DNA of 42,940 nucleotides from Rikenellaceae bacterium. GTDB lineage: Bacteria > Bacteroidota > Bacteroidia > Bacteroidales > UBA932. Below, in pieces: positions 15,680-23,858 of this stretch; position 1 is the first letter of the stretch, and the number at the start of each line of letters is the position of its first letter. Both the position numbers and the translations under genes were made by a program. Location of the stretch: the NCBI GenBank assembly GCA_900771005.1, contig CAAGMI010000123.1:1-42940 (forward strand). Reading direction: 5' to 3'. The notes beneath the pieces are model-generated. The model was not told where the DNA came from. It worked only from the letters and a program-made list of their open reading frames with translations, and did no database searches.

Positions 15680-16483
15680 TCAGATTATCACGCTTATCAC
15701 TACGGCAAGTCCCACAATGGCACAATAAAGCGCGAACCACTGGAGCTTCGCTTTCTTTACGAGTGCTATCATAACCCGGCAGGCGAACAGTCCGGAAAGG
15801 AAAGCCGCAGCAAATCCCGCGCACAACGGGGCAATCCCGACCTGCGACGATGCCATCTCCCCTCCCACAAGGTCGAGGAACGATTCTCCGAGAATCGGTA
15901 CAAGCACCATAAGAAAAGAGAACTGTGCCACCACGTCTCTCCTGACTCCGCAGAGCAGACCGGTTGAAATGGTGGATCCGGATCTGGAAAGACCCGGTAT
16001 CACGGCAATCGCCTGGCTCACTCCGACAAGCAACGCCTGAGTATATGAAATGCCGTTCCTGACCGTCACCGGGGCTTCATCCACACACTTTTTTCTCCCG
16101 GAGAAGAGCAGGAGCAGAGCCGTCACCATCAAGGCTATCCCGACTACAAGAAGAGAAGAGAACAGGCCTTCCACCGCATCTTTGAAAAACATTCCGACTA
16201 CAAACACGGGAATCATCGAGACGCATATCTTCAGGATATAATCCGTCTCGTCATTGTATTTGAACCTGAAAAAACCTTTCAGCAGTGTCCATATCTGCTT
16301 TCTGAAAACGACTATGGTGCTCAATACCGTAGCCGCATGCACGGTGGTCTCGAATATCAGGTCTTCAGGAGCATCGACGCCGAGCAGTTCACGGCCTATC
16401 ATGAGATGGCCGCTGCTGCTTACGGGCAGAAACTCAGTAAGCCCCTGCACCAGGCCCAGAATCAATGCCTCAAACCAATCCAT
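15680..16483 (-). CDS. uppP: Undecaprenyl-diphosphatase
   Basis: An integral membrane enzyme of the BacA family that regenerates undecaprenyl phosphate for peptidoglycan and polysaccharide export. It has 267 residues and about eight hydrophobic segments. Active-site blocks are QGLTEFLPVSSSGH (residues 13-26) and PGLSRSGS (163-170, with Arg167). Its ATG overlaps the DUF3098 stop by one base. The family is known for bacitracin resistance when overproduced. Confidence 0.96.
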   Translation of the reverse strand: MDWFEALILGLVQGLTEFLPVSSSGHLMIGRELLGVDAPEDLIFETTVHAATVLSTIVVFRKQIWTLLKGFFRFKYNDETDYILKICVSMIPVFVVGMFFKDAVEGLFSSLLVVGIALMVTALLLLFSGRKKCVDEAPVTVRNGISYTQALLVGVSQAIAVIPGLSRSGSTISTGLLCGVRRDVVAQFSFLMVLVPILGESFLDLVGGEMASSQVGIAPLCAGFAAAFLSGLFACRVMIALVKKAKLQWFALYCAIVGLAVVISVII

Positions 16484-16713
16484 TACTGCTGACTGTCAGA
16501 AGACTTTCTCATTATGGCAGCCACCATCACCACGATCCCGGCAACAATGACTATGGGAGCCGCTACAAGCCTGCGGAAATCAAACATGTCATAATTGAAG
16601 ACCTGCGGGTCCTTGACTCCGCCTCCGGAAAGCAGGATTATGCCTGCAACCATCACCAGAAGTCCTACAATAAGAAGTCTCAACCCCTTGGGGGTCATCG
16701 CCATTTTATCCAT
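16483..16713 (-). CDS. DUF3098 small membrane protein
   Basis: A 76-residue protein with two transmembrane helices separated by a short loop (GGGVKDPQVFNYDMFDFRR). This is the DUF3098 family, found between ftsX and uppP in many Bacteroidota. The ATG at 16713 is preferred to an in-frame TTG two codons upstream because it lies two bases after the ftsX stop. Function is unknown; its place suggests a role in the envelope or at the division site. Confidence 0.82.
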   Translation of the reverse strand: MDKMAMTPKGLRLLIVGLLVMVAGIILLSGGGVKDPQVFNYDMFDFRRLVAAPIVIVAGIVVMVAAIMRKSSDSQQ

Positions 16714-16715
16714 AA

Positions 16716-17594
16716 TCAAATATATAATTCGTCCTTGCTCATTGAAATCAGCCTGTTCACAACAAAAAACGTGCTTGCGACGCAGATAAGTACGCCACAG
16801 GCTATCACTATTACCGCTCCGGCCACCATAATGTCAGTTCTGAATATCTCAAAGAGCTGTTCGAATGACTTCTTGACAAAGATCAGCAGCCCTCCCAGTA
16901 TCAGGATGGCGACAGCGGATGAGATGAGCCCCTGATATACGGCCCTGACGAGGAAAGGCTTGCGTATGAAAGCTTTCGTAGCCCCGACAAGTCTCATCGT
17001 ATGGATGGTGAATCTCTGTGAGAACACATTGAGTCTGACCGTGTTGTTGATAAGCACGAAAGAGATGAACAGCATCAGGGCGATGAATATGCCGAGTATG
17101 AAAGAAATCTTGGTCAGATTTGAATTCAGCGCCTCGACCAGAGACTGCTGGCATCCGACTTCGTCCACGAGATTGGACTCCGACAGTTTCCCTATCACCA
17201 TATCCAGGCTGTCGGCAGAGACATAATCCGCCTTGAGTGTAACGTCTATCGATATCGGTATCGGAGAAGATTCGAAGACACTGAGGAAATCCTCCCCCAG
17301 CATGGCTTTCATCTCTTCGGCCCCTTCCTCCTTGGAGACGAGCCTGGTGGAGTTTATGAAAGGATATTCCTCTATCGATGCCCTGAATGTCTCAGCCTTG
17401 CTTTCGGACACTTCCTGTTTGAGCATCACGGACACCTGCATGTTTTCCTTGAAATAATCCGCCACGTTTCGGGCGTTCAGAATCAGAAGGGAGGCGACAC
17501 CCACCAGCAAGAGCACAAGGCTGATGCTTATGATGCTGGATAAGTATGCGTTAACCAGTCTCTTCCTGACGATTTTATTCTCTTCTCTGGCCAT
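16716..17594 (-). CDS. ftsX: Cell division protein FtsX
   Basis: The ABC-transporter-like membrane subunit that, with FtsE, controls peptidoglycan hydrolases at the septum. The 292-residue product has one N-terminal transmembrane helix (residues about 19-40), an extracytoplasmic domain of roughly 120 residues and three C-terminal helices with NNTVRLNVFSQRFTIHTMRL between the first two, as in FtsX. ATG 17594 (MAREENKIVRKRL) gives the family's usual length, although the frame stays open for 166 codons upstream. ftsE is not adjacent. Confidence 0.93.
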   Translation of the reverse strand: MAREENKIVRKRLVNAYLSSIISISLVLLLVGVASLLILNARNVADYFKENMQVSVMLKQEVSESKAETFRASIEEYPFINSTRLVSKEEGAEEMKAMLGEDFLSVFESSPIPISIDVTLKADYVSADSLDMVIGKLSESNLVDEVGCQQSLVEALNSNLTKISFILGIFIALMLFISFVLINNTVRLNVFSQRFTIHTMRLVGATKAFIRKPFLVRAVYQGLISSAVAILILGGLLIFVKKSFEQLFEIFRTDIMVAGAVIVIACGVLICVASTFFVVNRLISMSKDELYI

Positions 17595-17623
17595 TTCCAC
17601 TACGAAAATACGAAAAAATTTCT

Positions 17624-17631
17624 TATCTTTG
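17624..17631 (+). promoter_or_regulatory. -7 box giving a probable leaderless transcript
   Basis: TATCTTTG matches TAnnTTTG and ends only five bases before the ATG of the GT5-like gene, so transcription should begin at or beside the start codon. No TTG element is seen at the standard spacing. Confidence 0.55.
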
Positions 17632-17636
17632 TGCAA

Positions 17637-18455
17637 ATGGGCGAAAATGCACATAGAGTACTGTTCGTTAATTCCGAGATATATCCATATCTCCCGGAGT
17701 CCGAACTCGCAAAGGTAGGCCGCTATCTTCCGCAAGGCATTCAGGAGCGCAAGAAGGAAATACGTTCCTTCATGCCGCGTTACGGTTGCATCAACGAAAG
17801 GAAGAACCAGCTCCACGAGGTAATAAGACTTTCCGGGATGAACATAATCATCGGAGACGTCGACAGACCGCTGATCATCAAGGTCGCATCCATTTCCGCC
17901 GCAAGGATTCAGGTCTATTTCATTGACAACGAGGACTATTTCCGTCGTAAACAGACATTTTTCGATGCCGATGGAAAGTTCTTCGAGGACAACGACGAAA
18001 GGGTCATTTTCTTCGCAAGGGGAATCCTTGAGACAGTCAAGAAGCTCCGCTGGGCACCGGACATCATCCATTGCCAGGGCTGGATTTCCCATCTTCTCCC
18101 GGTATATCTGAAAAAAGCATATAAGGACGATCCTATTTTCTCATCAAGCAAGATTGTCCTTTCTCTCTATGATGACACACCGAAGGAACCGTTTTCCGGT
18201 AAATTCGTCCAGAAAATCCCGTTCGGAGGCGTGACGACGGAAGACGTGAAGTTCCTCAGCGAGCCTACTGGCATCAATCTTGCGAAGACAGCCGTTCAGT
18301 TCTCGGACGGAATCATCATGGGTTCCGGAAACGTGGACAAGGAGATAGTTGATTTCTGCAAGGAAAGCAATCTGCCTGTCCTGCCTTTCAACGGTAAAAG
18401 TCTGGAGAACGGAAGCTATATAGACGAGTACAATGCTTTTTACGACAAACTCTAG
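17637..18455 (+). CDS. Half-length starch/glycogen synthase-like protein (GT5 N-terminal domain only)
   Basis: A 272-residue protein corresponding only to the N-terminal Rossmann half of GT5 starch/glycogen synthases: VLFVNSEIYPYLPESELAKV, then FMPRYG, DIIHCQGW and a late SDGIIMGSG segment. The C-terminal half, which carries most of the nucleotide-sugar site, is absent. The ADP-glucose-binding KxGGL motif is replaced by PESEL. It is therefore unlikely to be an active glycogen synthase. Short versions of this kind are annotated as glycogen synthases in Bacteroidota. Start ATG 17637 is chosen over GTG 17631 because the promoter box overlaps the latter. The next gene begins one base after its stop. 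Confidence 0.82.
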   Translation: MGENAHRVLFVNSEIYPYLPESELAKVGRYLPQGIQERKKEIRSFMPRYGCINERKNQLHEVIRLSGMNIIIGDVDRPLIIKVASISAARIQVYFIDNEDYFRRKQTFFDADGKFFEDNDERVIFFARGILETVKKLRWAPDIIHCQGWISHLLPVYLKKAYKDDPIFSSSKIVLSLYDDTPKEPFSGKFVQKIPFGGVTTEDVKFLSEPTGINLAKTAVQFSDGIIMGSGNVDKEIVDFCKESNLPVLPFNGKSLENGSYIDEYNAFYDKL

Positions 18456-18456
18456 G

Positions 18457-20094
18457 ATGAAAATCAGGATACCAGCCGTAATTGCGGCAGTTCTCTGCTG
18501 CATGTCCTGCATTAAGGTGGACTACTCGATAGGCGGAAACCTGGTCCCGATCAATAAGATATATGACATCTACTCAGTGGAGATCCCGCTGGATGACATT
18601 GTCATGAGGAAAGCCGACAGCCTCGATGCAAGGTCCACGACAAGGATGAGCATCGGTGCAATCAGGGACGAGGACGGAGACCTTTCCACGAGAGCCTGTG
18701 CAATGACCCTGGTGCCTCTGGACGACACCCTGAATTTCGGTGATTCACCCGTATTCAAGAGCTTCATTTTCCAGGCTGCATGCGACTCCGTATCAGTGGC
18801 CGACAAATCTCAGGAAAACATAATACAGAACGTCAGGGTCTATGAACTCAGCGAGGCGTTGGACCCTCTTGTCGCCTTCGACTGCAATTCCGAGATAAAG
18901 CACCGGGATGTCTCCATCGTGAACGGCATGCCTACCGTGAACGGCAAGGATTCCCTGGTTTTCAATTTCACGAAGGAATACGGGCAGAGGTTCATTGATG
19001 ATCTGACCCAGGAGGACCTGCAGGACTTCGACTCCTACATCAAGAAATTCCCCGGCATATACATCGAGACTGACGCTCCGTCAGGTCAGGGCGGAAGGTT
19101 CAATATGTACGAACTTCAGCTGGGATGGGATGCCAACAACAACATCCTGACGGGAAATGTAGCCGCCTTGACATTCACGACAAAATACGATTTCTGGGAC
19201 AGCCGGAAGGATACGACCTTCCTTTTCTATTTCGGCGCAGCCGGATTCTTTGATATGGACTCACTGGTGACGAATACGTCCAGGGGGAATTATCCTGAAG
19301 TCTGCTTCAACGTTACCGGGTATCCTGACGCCGCAGAAAGCGAGGCCACTGACTACATCTATGTGGAAGGAGGCGGGAGCCTCAAGCCTGTGATCAAGGC
19401 TACGGCTCTGGCAAACATCGTTACCGATGTCATATCCCAGTACGGAGGAGACCCTGAGACTGTGTTCATCAACAAGGCTTCGGTCGTGCTTCCTTACGTC
19501 TATGAACCGGAGAAATACGATCAGATGTACAAATATCCCCAGATGCTGAGTCCGACCGCAAGGATCCACTATCAGGATTCCACGGGCACCCACGTCAATT
19601 TCAACGGACTTACCGACTCAAGCAAGAGCGAGGAGGACCCGGGCGATATCGACAGGTCCAACCTCAGATACTCTCCGGATATCACATACCACCTGCAGTC
19701 CATCATCCAGAAGAACAAGACCGCGCCGGAAGACCTTGATTCGGGAGACTATGACATATGGCTCCTGGTGATGGCCTATGAAACAATCACCACGACAAGC
19801 ACGACATCTTCCGATGACATGAGCGAATATTACCAGTATCTTGCCTACCAGAACTACTACAATAATATGTATGGCGGGTACGGAGGATACGGCGGAGGAT
19901 ACGGATACAATGACTATTACTCCAACTACTACAGTTATATGATGGCGTCAATGTATGCCAGCAGCAACAGTACCACAACAACAACCAGTCTTCAGCTGGA
20001 CAAGGAAAGGTACTACAAAGGCAAGCTTTACGGGCCTGCCAACAAGGAGAAACATCCTACTCTCAAGTTGACCTTCTCCGTACCTAAGAACTAA
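18457..20094 (+). CDS. DUF4270 family lipoprotein
   Basis: A 545-residue exported protein. The N-terminus (MKIRIPAVIAAVLCCMSC) ends in a plausible lipobox with Cys18, so it should be lipid-anchored. The rest matches the Bacteroidota DUF4270 family, rich in beta strands, with YYKGKLYGPANKEKHPTLKL near the end. Residues about 455-510 hold an unusual low-complexity insert of Tyr, Gly and Asn followed by a Ser/Thr run. It follows the GT5-like gene by one base, a pairing I recall from other Bacteroidota. Function is unknown; an outer-surface role is inferred from the lipobox. Confidence 0.85.
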   Translation: MKIRIPAVIAAVLCCMSCIKVDYSIGGNLVPINKIYDIYSVEIPLDDIVMRKADSLDARSTTRMSIGAIRDEDGDLSTRACAMTLVPLDDTLNFGDSPVFKSFIFQAACDSVSVADKSQENIIQNVRVYELSEALDPLVAFDCNSEIKHRDVSIVNGMPTVNGKDSLVFNFTKEYGQRFIDDLTQEDLQDFDSYIKKFPGIYIETDAPSGQGGRFNMYELQLGWDANNNILTGNVAALTFTTKYDFWDSRKDTTFLFYFGAAGFFDMDSLVTNTSRGNYPEVCFNVTGYPDAAESEATDYIYVEGGGSLKPVIKATALANIVTDVISQYGGDPETVFINKASVVLPYVYEPEKYDQMYKYPQMLSPTARIHYQDSTGTHVNFNGLTDSSKSEEDPGDIDRSNLRYSPDITYHLQSIIQKNKTAPEDLDSGDYDIWLLVMAYETITTTSTTSSDDMSEYYQYLAYQNYYNNMYGGYGGYGGGYGYNDYYSNYYSYMMASMYASSNSTTTTTSLQLDKERYYKGKLYGPANKEKHPTLKLTFSVPKN

Positions 20095-20095
20095 A

Positions 20096-20127
20096 AATCA
20101 AGGCTGCCCTTTCAGGCAGCCTTGATT
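20096..20127. terminator. Bidirectional terminator between DUF4270 and acpP
   Basis: A 13-bp perfect stem (20096-20108 with 20115-20127, loop of six) is flanked by T-rich sequence on both strands: ATTATTTT on plus, and TTTTTAG after the stem on minus. It starts two bases after the DUF4270 stop and lies 22 bases beyond the acpP stop, so it can end both convergent transcripts. Confidence 0.9.
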
Positions 20128-20149
20128 ATTTTCAAGAAAGATTTTCTCT

Positions 20150-20392
20150 TTACGCAAGCTTCTCGACAACTTTGTCGATAGCGTCCTGAACAGTTGCTAT
20201 TGAACTTGTCTCCTCATCTGGAATCTTGATACCGAATACCTTTTCGAATTCCATAAGAAGCTCAACTGTGTCAAGAGAATCAGCGCCAAGGTCATTTGTG
20301 AAATTGGCAGTCTCTGTAACCTCTGAAGGTTCTACACCGAGCTTGTCAACGATGATAGCCTTAACTTTCTTTACGATTTCCTCGTGCTCCAT
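20150..20392 (-). CDS. acpP: Acyl carrier protein
   Basis: Carries growing acyl chains on a phosphopantetheine arm during fatty acid synthesis. The 80-residue acidic protein has the attachment motif GADSLD with Ser39 and the recognition helix DTVELLMEFEKVFG. It has its own promoter and terminator and so is monocistronic. The usual partner fabF is not adjacent. Confidence 0.97.
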   Translation of the reverse strand: MEHEEIVKKVKAIIVDKLGVEPSEVTETANFTNDLGADSLDTVELLMEFEKVFGIKIPDEETSSIATVQDAIDKVVEKLA

Positions 20393-20444
20393 AATGTTAG
20401 ATTTTAGTTTTATTTAGTATTTCTTTATAATCACGACAGTCTTG

Positions 20445-20474
20445 CAAATTTACTAAAAATTTTCAGATTTGCAA
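20445..20474 (-). promoter_or_regulatory. Promoter of acpP
   Basis: On the minus strand: TTG (20472-20474), 19 bases, TAAATTTG (20445-20452), an exact consensus match. The TTG is also the third-last sense codon (Leu) of pnuC, so the promoter is partly inside the upstream gene. The predicted leader is about 45 bases. Confidence 0.82.
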
Positions 20475-21215
20475 CCCGGGCTCCGGTCTGCTGAGCCGTA
20501 TCCATATTCTCAATCCGTTGATCGAATTGACCAGATAGAAACAGTATTTGATCACATAAATGACTGCATACGAGCTTTCCCCGTTTTTCATGGATACACT
20601 CCACATCGCAATCGAGAATACGTTCACCCCTATCCAGAATATCCATTGCTCCATATAGGCCATACTCATAAGCAGCTGCCCAAGAATATTGCATACGAGA
20701 GGCAGCACGTCGAGAACTACGGCCACCTTGATGAAAGAGGTTGCAGCGGATTTGTCAAACCTCGATATTATCAGGTAGGACAATACCGAGCCTGCGACGA
20801 ATATCACCGTGAAGAGCAGTCTCCTGCTTCCGGAGAGCCTTCTTGCCTTGACCTTGTTGGAAGTGTCCGTACCCCTCTTGTTCCATTGCCAGAAACCAAC
20901 GAACTGCATAGGCACGAAATACACCATATGAAGTATCGCGTTGCCGAGGCCGGGGCCTCCGTCACGCCAGTTAAGGAAGCACATCACTCCATAGATGGAC
21001 ACGTCCAGCAGTCCGAATATGAATGTCCATATCTTCCCGTTGGCCGAGCAGACCGAACTCAGTATGCCCATAAGCGATCCGAACGCCGAAATTACGAGCA
21101 GCGTCTTCCCCGTATCCGTCCCGCCGAGCTTGAATACCGTCGTGACTACCAGTGCCACGGCCATCCCGGCAAGGATGAATATATTGAACCACCTGTTAAA
21201 CGTTTCTTCTTTCAT
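20463..21215 (-). CDS. pnuC: PnuC-family vitamin transporter
   Basis: A membrane protein of 250 residues with about seven transmembrane helices, of the family that imports nicotinamide riboside or, in other clades, thiamine or riboflavin. Family motifs seen are YFVPMQFVGFWQWNKR and NILGQLLMSMAYMEQWIFWI. The substrate cannot be fixed from sequence, and no TPP or NAD riboswitch was found in front of it. Its start overlaps the 3' end of uvrC by 20 bases. Confidence 0.88.
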   Translation of the reverse strand: MKEETFNRWFNIFILAGMAVALVVTTVFKLGGTDTGKTLLVISAFGSLMGILSSVCSANGKIWTFIFGLLDVSIYGVMCFLNWRDGGPGLGNAILHMVYFVPMQFVGFWQWNKRGTDTSNKVKARRLSGSRRLLFTVIFVAGSVLSYLIISRFDKSAATSFIKVAVVLDVLPLVCNILGQLLMSMAYMEQWIFWIGVNVFSIAMWSVSMKNGESSYAVIYVIKYCFYLVNSINGLRIWIRLSRPEPGLQI

Positions 21216-22998
21216 TCAATGATTTTTTAATGGTTGCAGCAAGTTTCGGCCCTACCAGTCCCGCTATGTCTTCCACGGAAGCCTCGGCAATCCTGGCAAC
21301 GGACCCGTAATGCATAAGAAGTCTCTGTTCCGTCTGTTCCCCGACCCCCTTTATCTGTGTCAGGGCTGATTTTATCTGCGCCTTGCTCCGCAGGCTCCTG
21401 TGGAACGTGATACCGAACCTGTGGGCTTCATCCCTTATCCTTTGAAGTACTTTCAACGCCTGGGAATTCCTGTCAAGGAACAGAGGGTACGGATCCCCTA
21501 CACGGATGACCTCCTCCAGCCTCTTCGCGAGACCGATGACGGTCAGCCTGTCCTCTATTCCCAGCTCACACAGAGCCTGCCAGGCGAATTCAAGCTGCCC
21601 TTTCCCTCCGTCTATCACCACGAGTTGAGGAAGGTCTTCAGGACATTCCTGCATCATGCGGGAGTATCTCCTGTTCACCACTTCCTTCATCGAAGCATAG
21701 TCGTTGGCTCCGACCACAGTCTTTATCTTGAATTTCCTGTAGTCTTTCTTTGAAGGTTCACCGTTACGGAACACCACGCAGGATGCCACAGGATTGGTAC
21801 CCTGGATATTCGAGTTGTCAAAGCACTCCATATGCACAGGTAGTTCCTTCATTCCCAGCGCCTTGCGCAATTCTTCCATCACGGCCTGGCGGAACTCGTC
21901 CGGATTGGTATGTTCGCGCTGCTTGATGGAATTGAAACGGAACTCGTGTGCATTTTTCGAACTCAGTTCGAGCAGGGACAGCTTTTCTCCCCTTACCGGT
22001 ATCTTGAAATCAACGCCTTCTAAGCTGACATCCGGCAGGAAAGGAACGATAACTTCTTTAGACAGGTCGCCGAACTTTGATTCAATTTCCGCAATGAAGG
22101 TGCTGAGCACCGTCCCCTGATCCTCCTCTATCCCCGGCTTGAATCCAAGGTTCAGAGACTGTATTATGGATCCTCCTCTCACTCTCAGGAAATTCCCGAA
22201 ACTTTCTTCCGGCTCGAAAATAAGGGAGAACACGTCGGCATTGATGTCCCTGGCCTCAGTGATTATTGACCTGGCATAGTGCTTCTGCAGCAGTTCGATC
22301 TTGTTTTTATATGCCTGTGCGGATTCAAAATCAAGGGCATCCGAAGCCATCTGCATCGCTTCCCTGTACTGGCGAATGATATCGTTGACTCCACCGGTAA
22401 GGAGCCTGACGATTTCCTCTATGTTCGCATTGTATTCTTCCTGGGATATGCCTCCGACACAGCATCCCCTGCATTTGCCCAGATGCATATCCAGACACGG
22501 CCGGAACTTTCCACGGAGGACGGCGTCAGAAGTTATGTTGTAGTTGCACGAACGGATGGGGTACGTGCTTCTGAAAAACTCCAGCAAGGCCTTCGCGTGG
22601 GTTACCGAACTGTACGGTCCGAAATACCTTGACCCGTTCTTCACCACCCTCCTGGTAAGAAAAACCTTAGGGAAAGTATCGGCCGTCACGCATATCCAGG
22701 GATAGGTCTTGGAATCCTTCAGCAGGATGTTGTAACGCGGCTTGTACTGCTTGATCAGATTGTTTTCAAGCAGCAGCGCATCTGCCTCCGTATCAACGAC
22801 CGAGTACTGCAGATCCGCTATTTTCGAGACAAGGATACGGGTCTTGGTATTGAGCCTGTCAGGAGAGACGAAATACTGGTGAACTCTCTTGAAAAGATCC
22901 TTTGCCTTGCCTACATATATCACACTTCCCTCGGAGTTATAGTATCTATATACTCCGGGGGAATGCGGTAATAATGCTATTTTCTCTCTAACGTCCAA
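21196..22998 (-). CDS. uvrC: Excinuclease ABC subunit C
   Basis: Makes both incisions in nucleotide excision repair. The 600-residue protein has the N-terminal GIY-YIG nuclease (GVY at 15-17, YVG at 28-30, Arg38), a UvrB-binding region, an RNase H-like nuclease half (ECFDNSNIQGTNPVASCVVF, VIDGGKGQ) and a C-terminal helix-hairpin-helix (IKGVGEQTEQRLLMHYGS). Translation must begin at TTG 22998: an in-frame TAA lies at 23008-23010, no ATG precedes the GIY-YIG domain, and AAAGGA sits just upstream. It overlaps the preceding gene by 11 bases. Confidence 0.95.
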   Translation of the reverse strand: MDVREKIALLPHSPGVYRYYNSEGSVIYVGKAKDLFKRVHQYFVSPDRLNTKTRILVSKIADLQYSVVDTEADALLLENNLIKQYKPRYNILLKDSKTYPWICVTADTFPKVFLTRRVVKNGSRYFGPYSSVTHAKALLEFFRSTYPIRSCNYNITSDAVLRGKFRPCLDMHLGKCRGCCVGGISQEEYNANIEEIVRLLTGGVNDIIRQYREAMQMASDALDFESAQAYKNKIELLQKHYARSIITEARDINADVFSLIFEPEESFGNFLRVRGGSIIQSLNLGFKPGIEEDQGTVLSTFIAEIESKFGDLSKEVIVPFLPDVSLEGVDFKIPVRGEKLSLLELSSKNAHEFRFNSIKQREHTNPDEFRQAVMEELRKALGMKELPVHMECFDNSNIQGTNPVASCVVFRNGEPSKKDYRKFKIKTVVGANDYASMKEVVNRRYSRMMQECPEDLPQLVVIDGGKGQLEFAWQALCELGIEDRLTVIGLAKRLEEVIRVGDPYPLFLDRNSQALKVLQRIRDEAHRFGITFHRSLRSKAQIKSALTQIKGVGEQTEQRLLMHYGSVARIAEASVEDIAGLVGPKLAATIKKSLNERRNV

Positions 22999-23779
22999 GG
23001 GCTTCCTTTACAGCAGCCTCGATGTCCTCTCCTCTGAGATCACGTTTGAGAATTGTTCCGTCAGGTCCGAAGAGGATAATCTGAGGGATACCCTCAATAC
23101 CGTATGCGTCAGTAGCAATCTCCTGTGCGTTGACAATCTGATTCCAAACGATTCCGTTCTCAACCGCTGCCACTGCAGTGTCTTCCGGCTTGTCCCAAAC
23201 AGCTACACTGAGGACATCGAAATCCTCACCTGCATAGTTGGCATAAACTGAAGCTATGTTAGGTATCTCCTGCTTGCATGGGCCGCACCAGCTTGCCCAG
23301 AAGTCAACGAGCACGTATTTGCCCTTTCCGATGAAATCAGAGAATTTGACTCCATCAACTTCGAAATCCACGAAAGGCTGTCCTTCTGCAGTGTTGGACT
23401 TTGCTGCAACAAGAACCTTGAGGCTCTTTATGAAATCAGTCTCCTGGTTTTCCTCGCTGAGGCTGTTGATTATCTTCTCGAGTTCGGCCGGTTCAATCTC
23501 GTAGTAAACCTGCTTGAGAGCATCAACTGCAAGGCTGTTGTCCTTGTTTCTCTTGATGGTCTTCTTGCAGAGAGTCATGATCTTGCCCCAGGCTGCGTCA
23601 TACAATGAATCGAGAGTCGCCTCTGATGCACCATCCCTTTCTGCCTGAGTCGAAACGTCAAGATACTTGCCTGTGATGGTCTCGATCTCCTTGTTGAATG
23701 CTTCTGTCTTTTCTTCAACTGACTTGCATGATACCATCAATGCAAGAGGAAGAACCATTGCTAAAAAAAACTTTTTCAT
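22988..23779 (-). CDS. TlpA/ResA-like thioredoxin-fold lipoprotein
   Basis: A 263-residue protein with a lipoprotein signal (MKKFFLAMVLPLALMVSC, Cys18), an N-terminal helical region of about 110 residues and a C-terminal thioredoxin domain with the redox motif WCGPC at 164-168 and a GIPQ cis-proline. It probably reduces or isomerises disulfides in the periplasm; the partner is unknown. ATG 23779 is chosen over a long upstream extension that would run through the rpsC repeats and a terminator. It heads the unit with uvrC and pnuC. Confidence 0.88.
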   Translation of the reverse strand: MKKFFLAMVLPLALMVSCKSVEEKTEAFNKEIETITGKYLDVSTQAERDGASEATLDSLYDAAWGKIMTLCKKTIKRNKDNSLAVDALKQVYYEIEPAELEKIINSLSEENQETDFIKSLKVLVAAKSNTAEGQPFVDFEVDGVKFSDFIGKGKYVLVDFWASWCGPCKQEIPNIASVYANYAGEDFDVLSVAVWDKPEDTAVAAVENGIVWNQIVNAQEIATDAYGIEGIPQIILFGPDGTILKRDLRGEDIEAAVKEALGR

Positions 23780-23800
23780 ATTACGTGTGATAATTAATTT

Positions 23801-23833
23801 CAAAAGCCGGTCCCCGGAAACCCGGAAACCGGC
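23801..23833 (-). terminator. Terminator after rpsC
   Basis: Read on minus, GCCGGTTTCC (23833-23824) pairs with GGGGACCGGC (23815-23806), 10 bp including two G-U pairs with an 8-base loop, followed by TTTTG. It lies 25 bases past the rpsC stop and marks the end of the rplC-rpsC transcript. No separate promoter for the following lipoprotein gene is evident, so some read-through is possible. Confidence 0.8.
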
Positions 23834-23858
23834 AGTAAATATAGTAATTTCTAATGAA

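Noticed and set aside
14818..15774. 318-codon plus frame
   Set aside because: Shadow of lpxH and the DUF4294 gene; lpxH has all metal motifs.
17595..18092. 166-codon N-terminal extension of ftsX
   Set aside because: It is antisense to the GT5-like gene and absent from FtsX; ATG 17594 gives normal FtsX topology.
20469..21230. 253-codon plus frame
   Set aside because: Antisense to pnuC, rich in His, Tyr and Arg with no membrane segments or domain.
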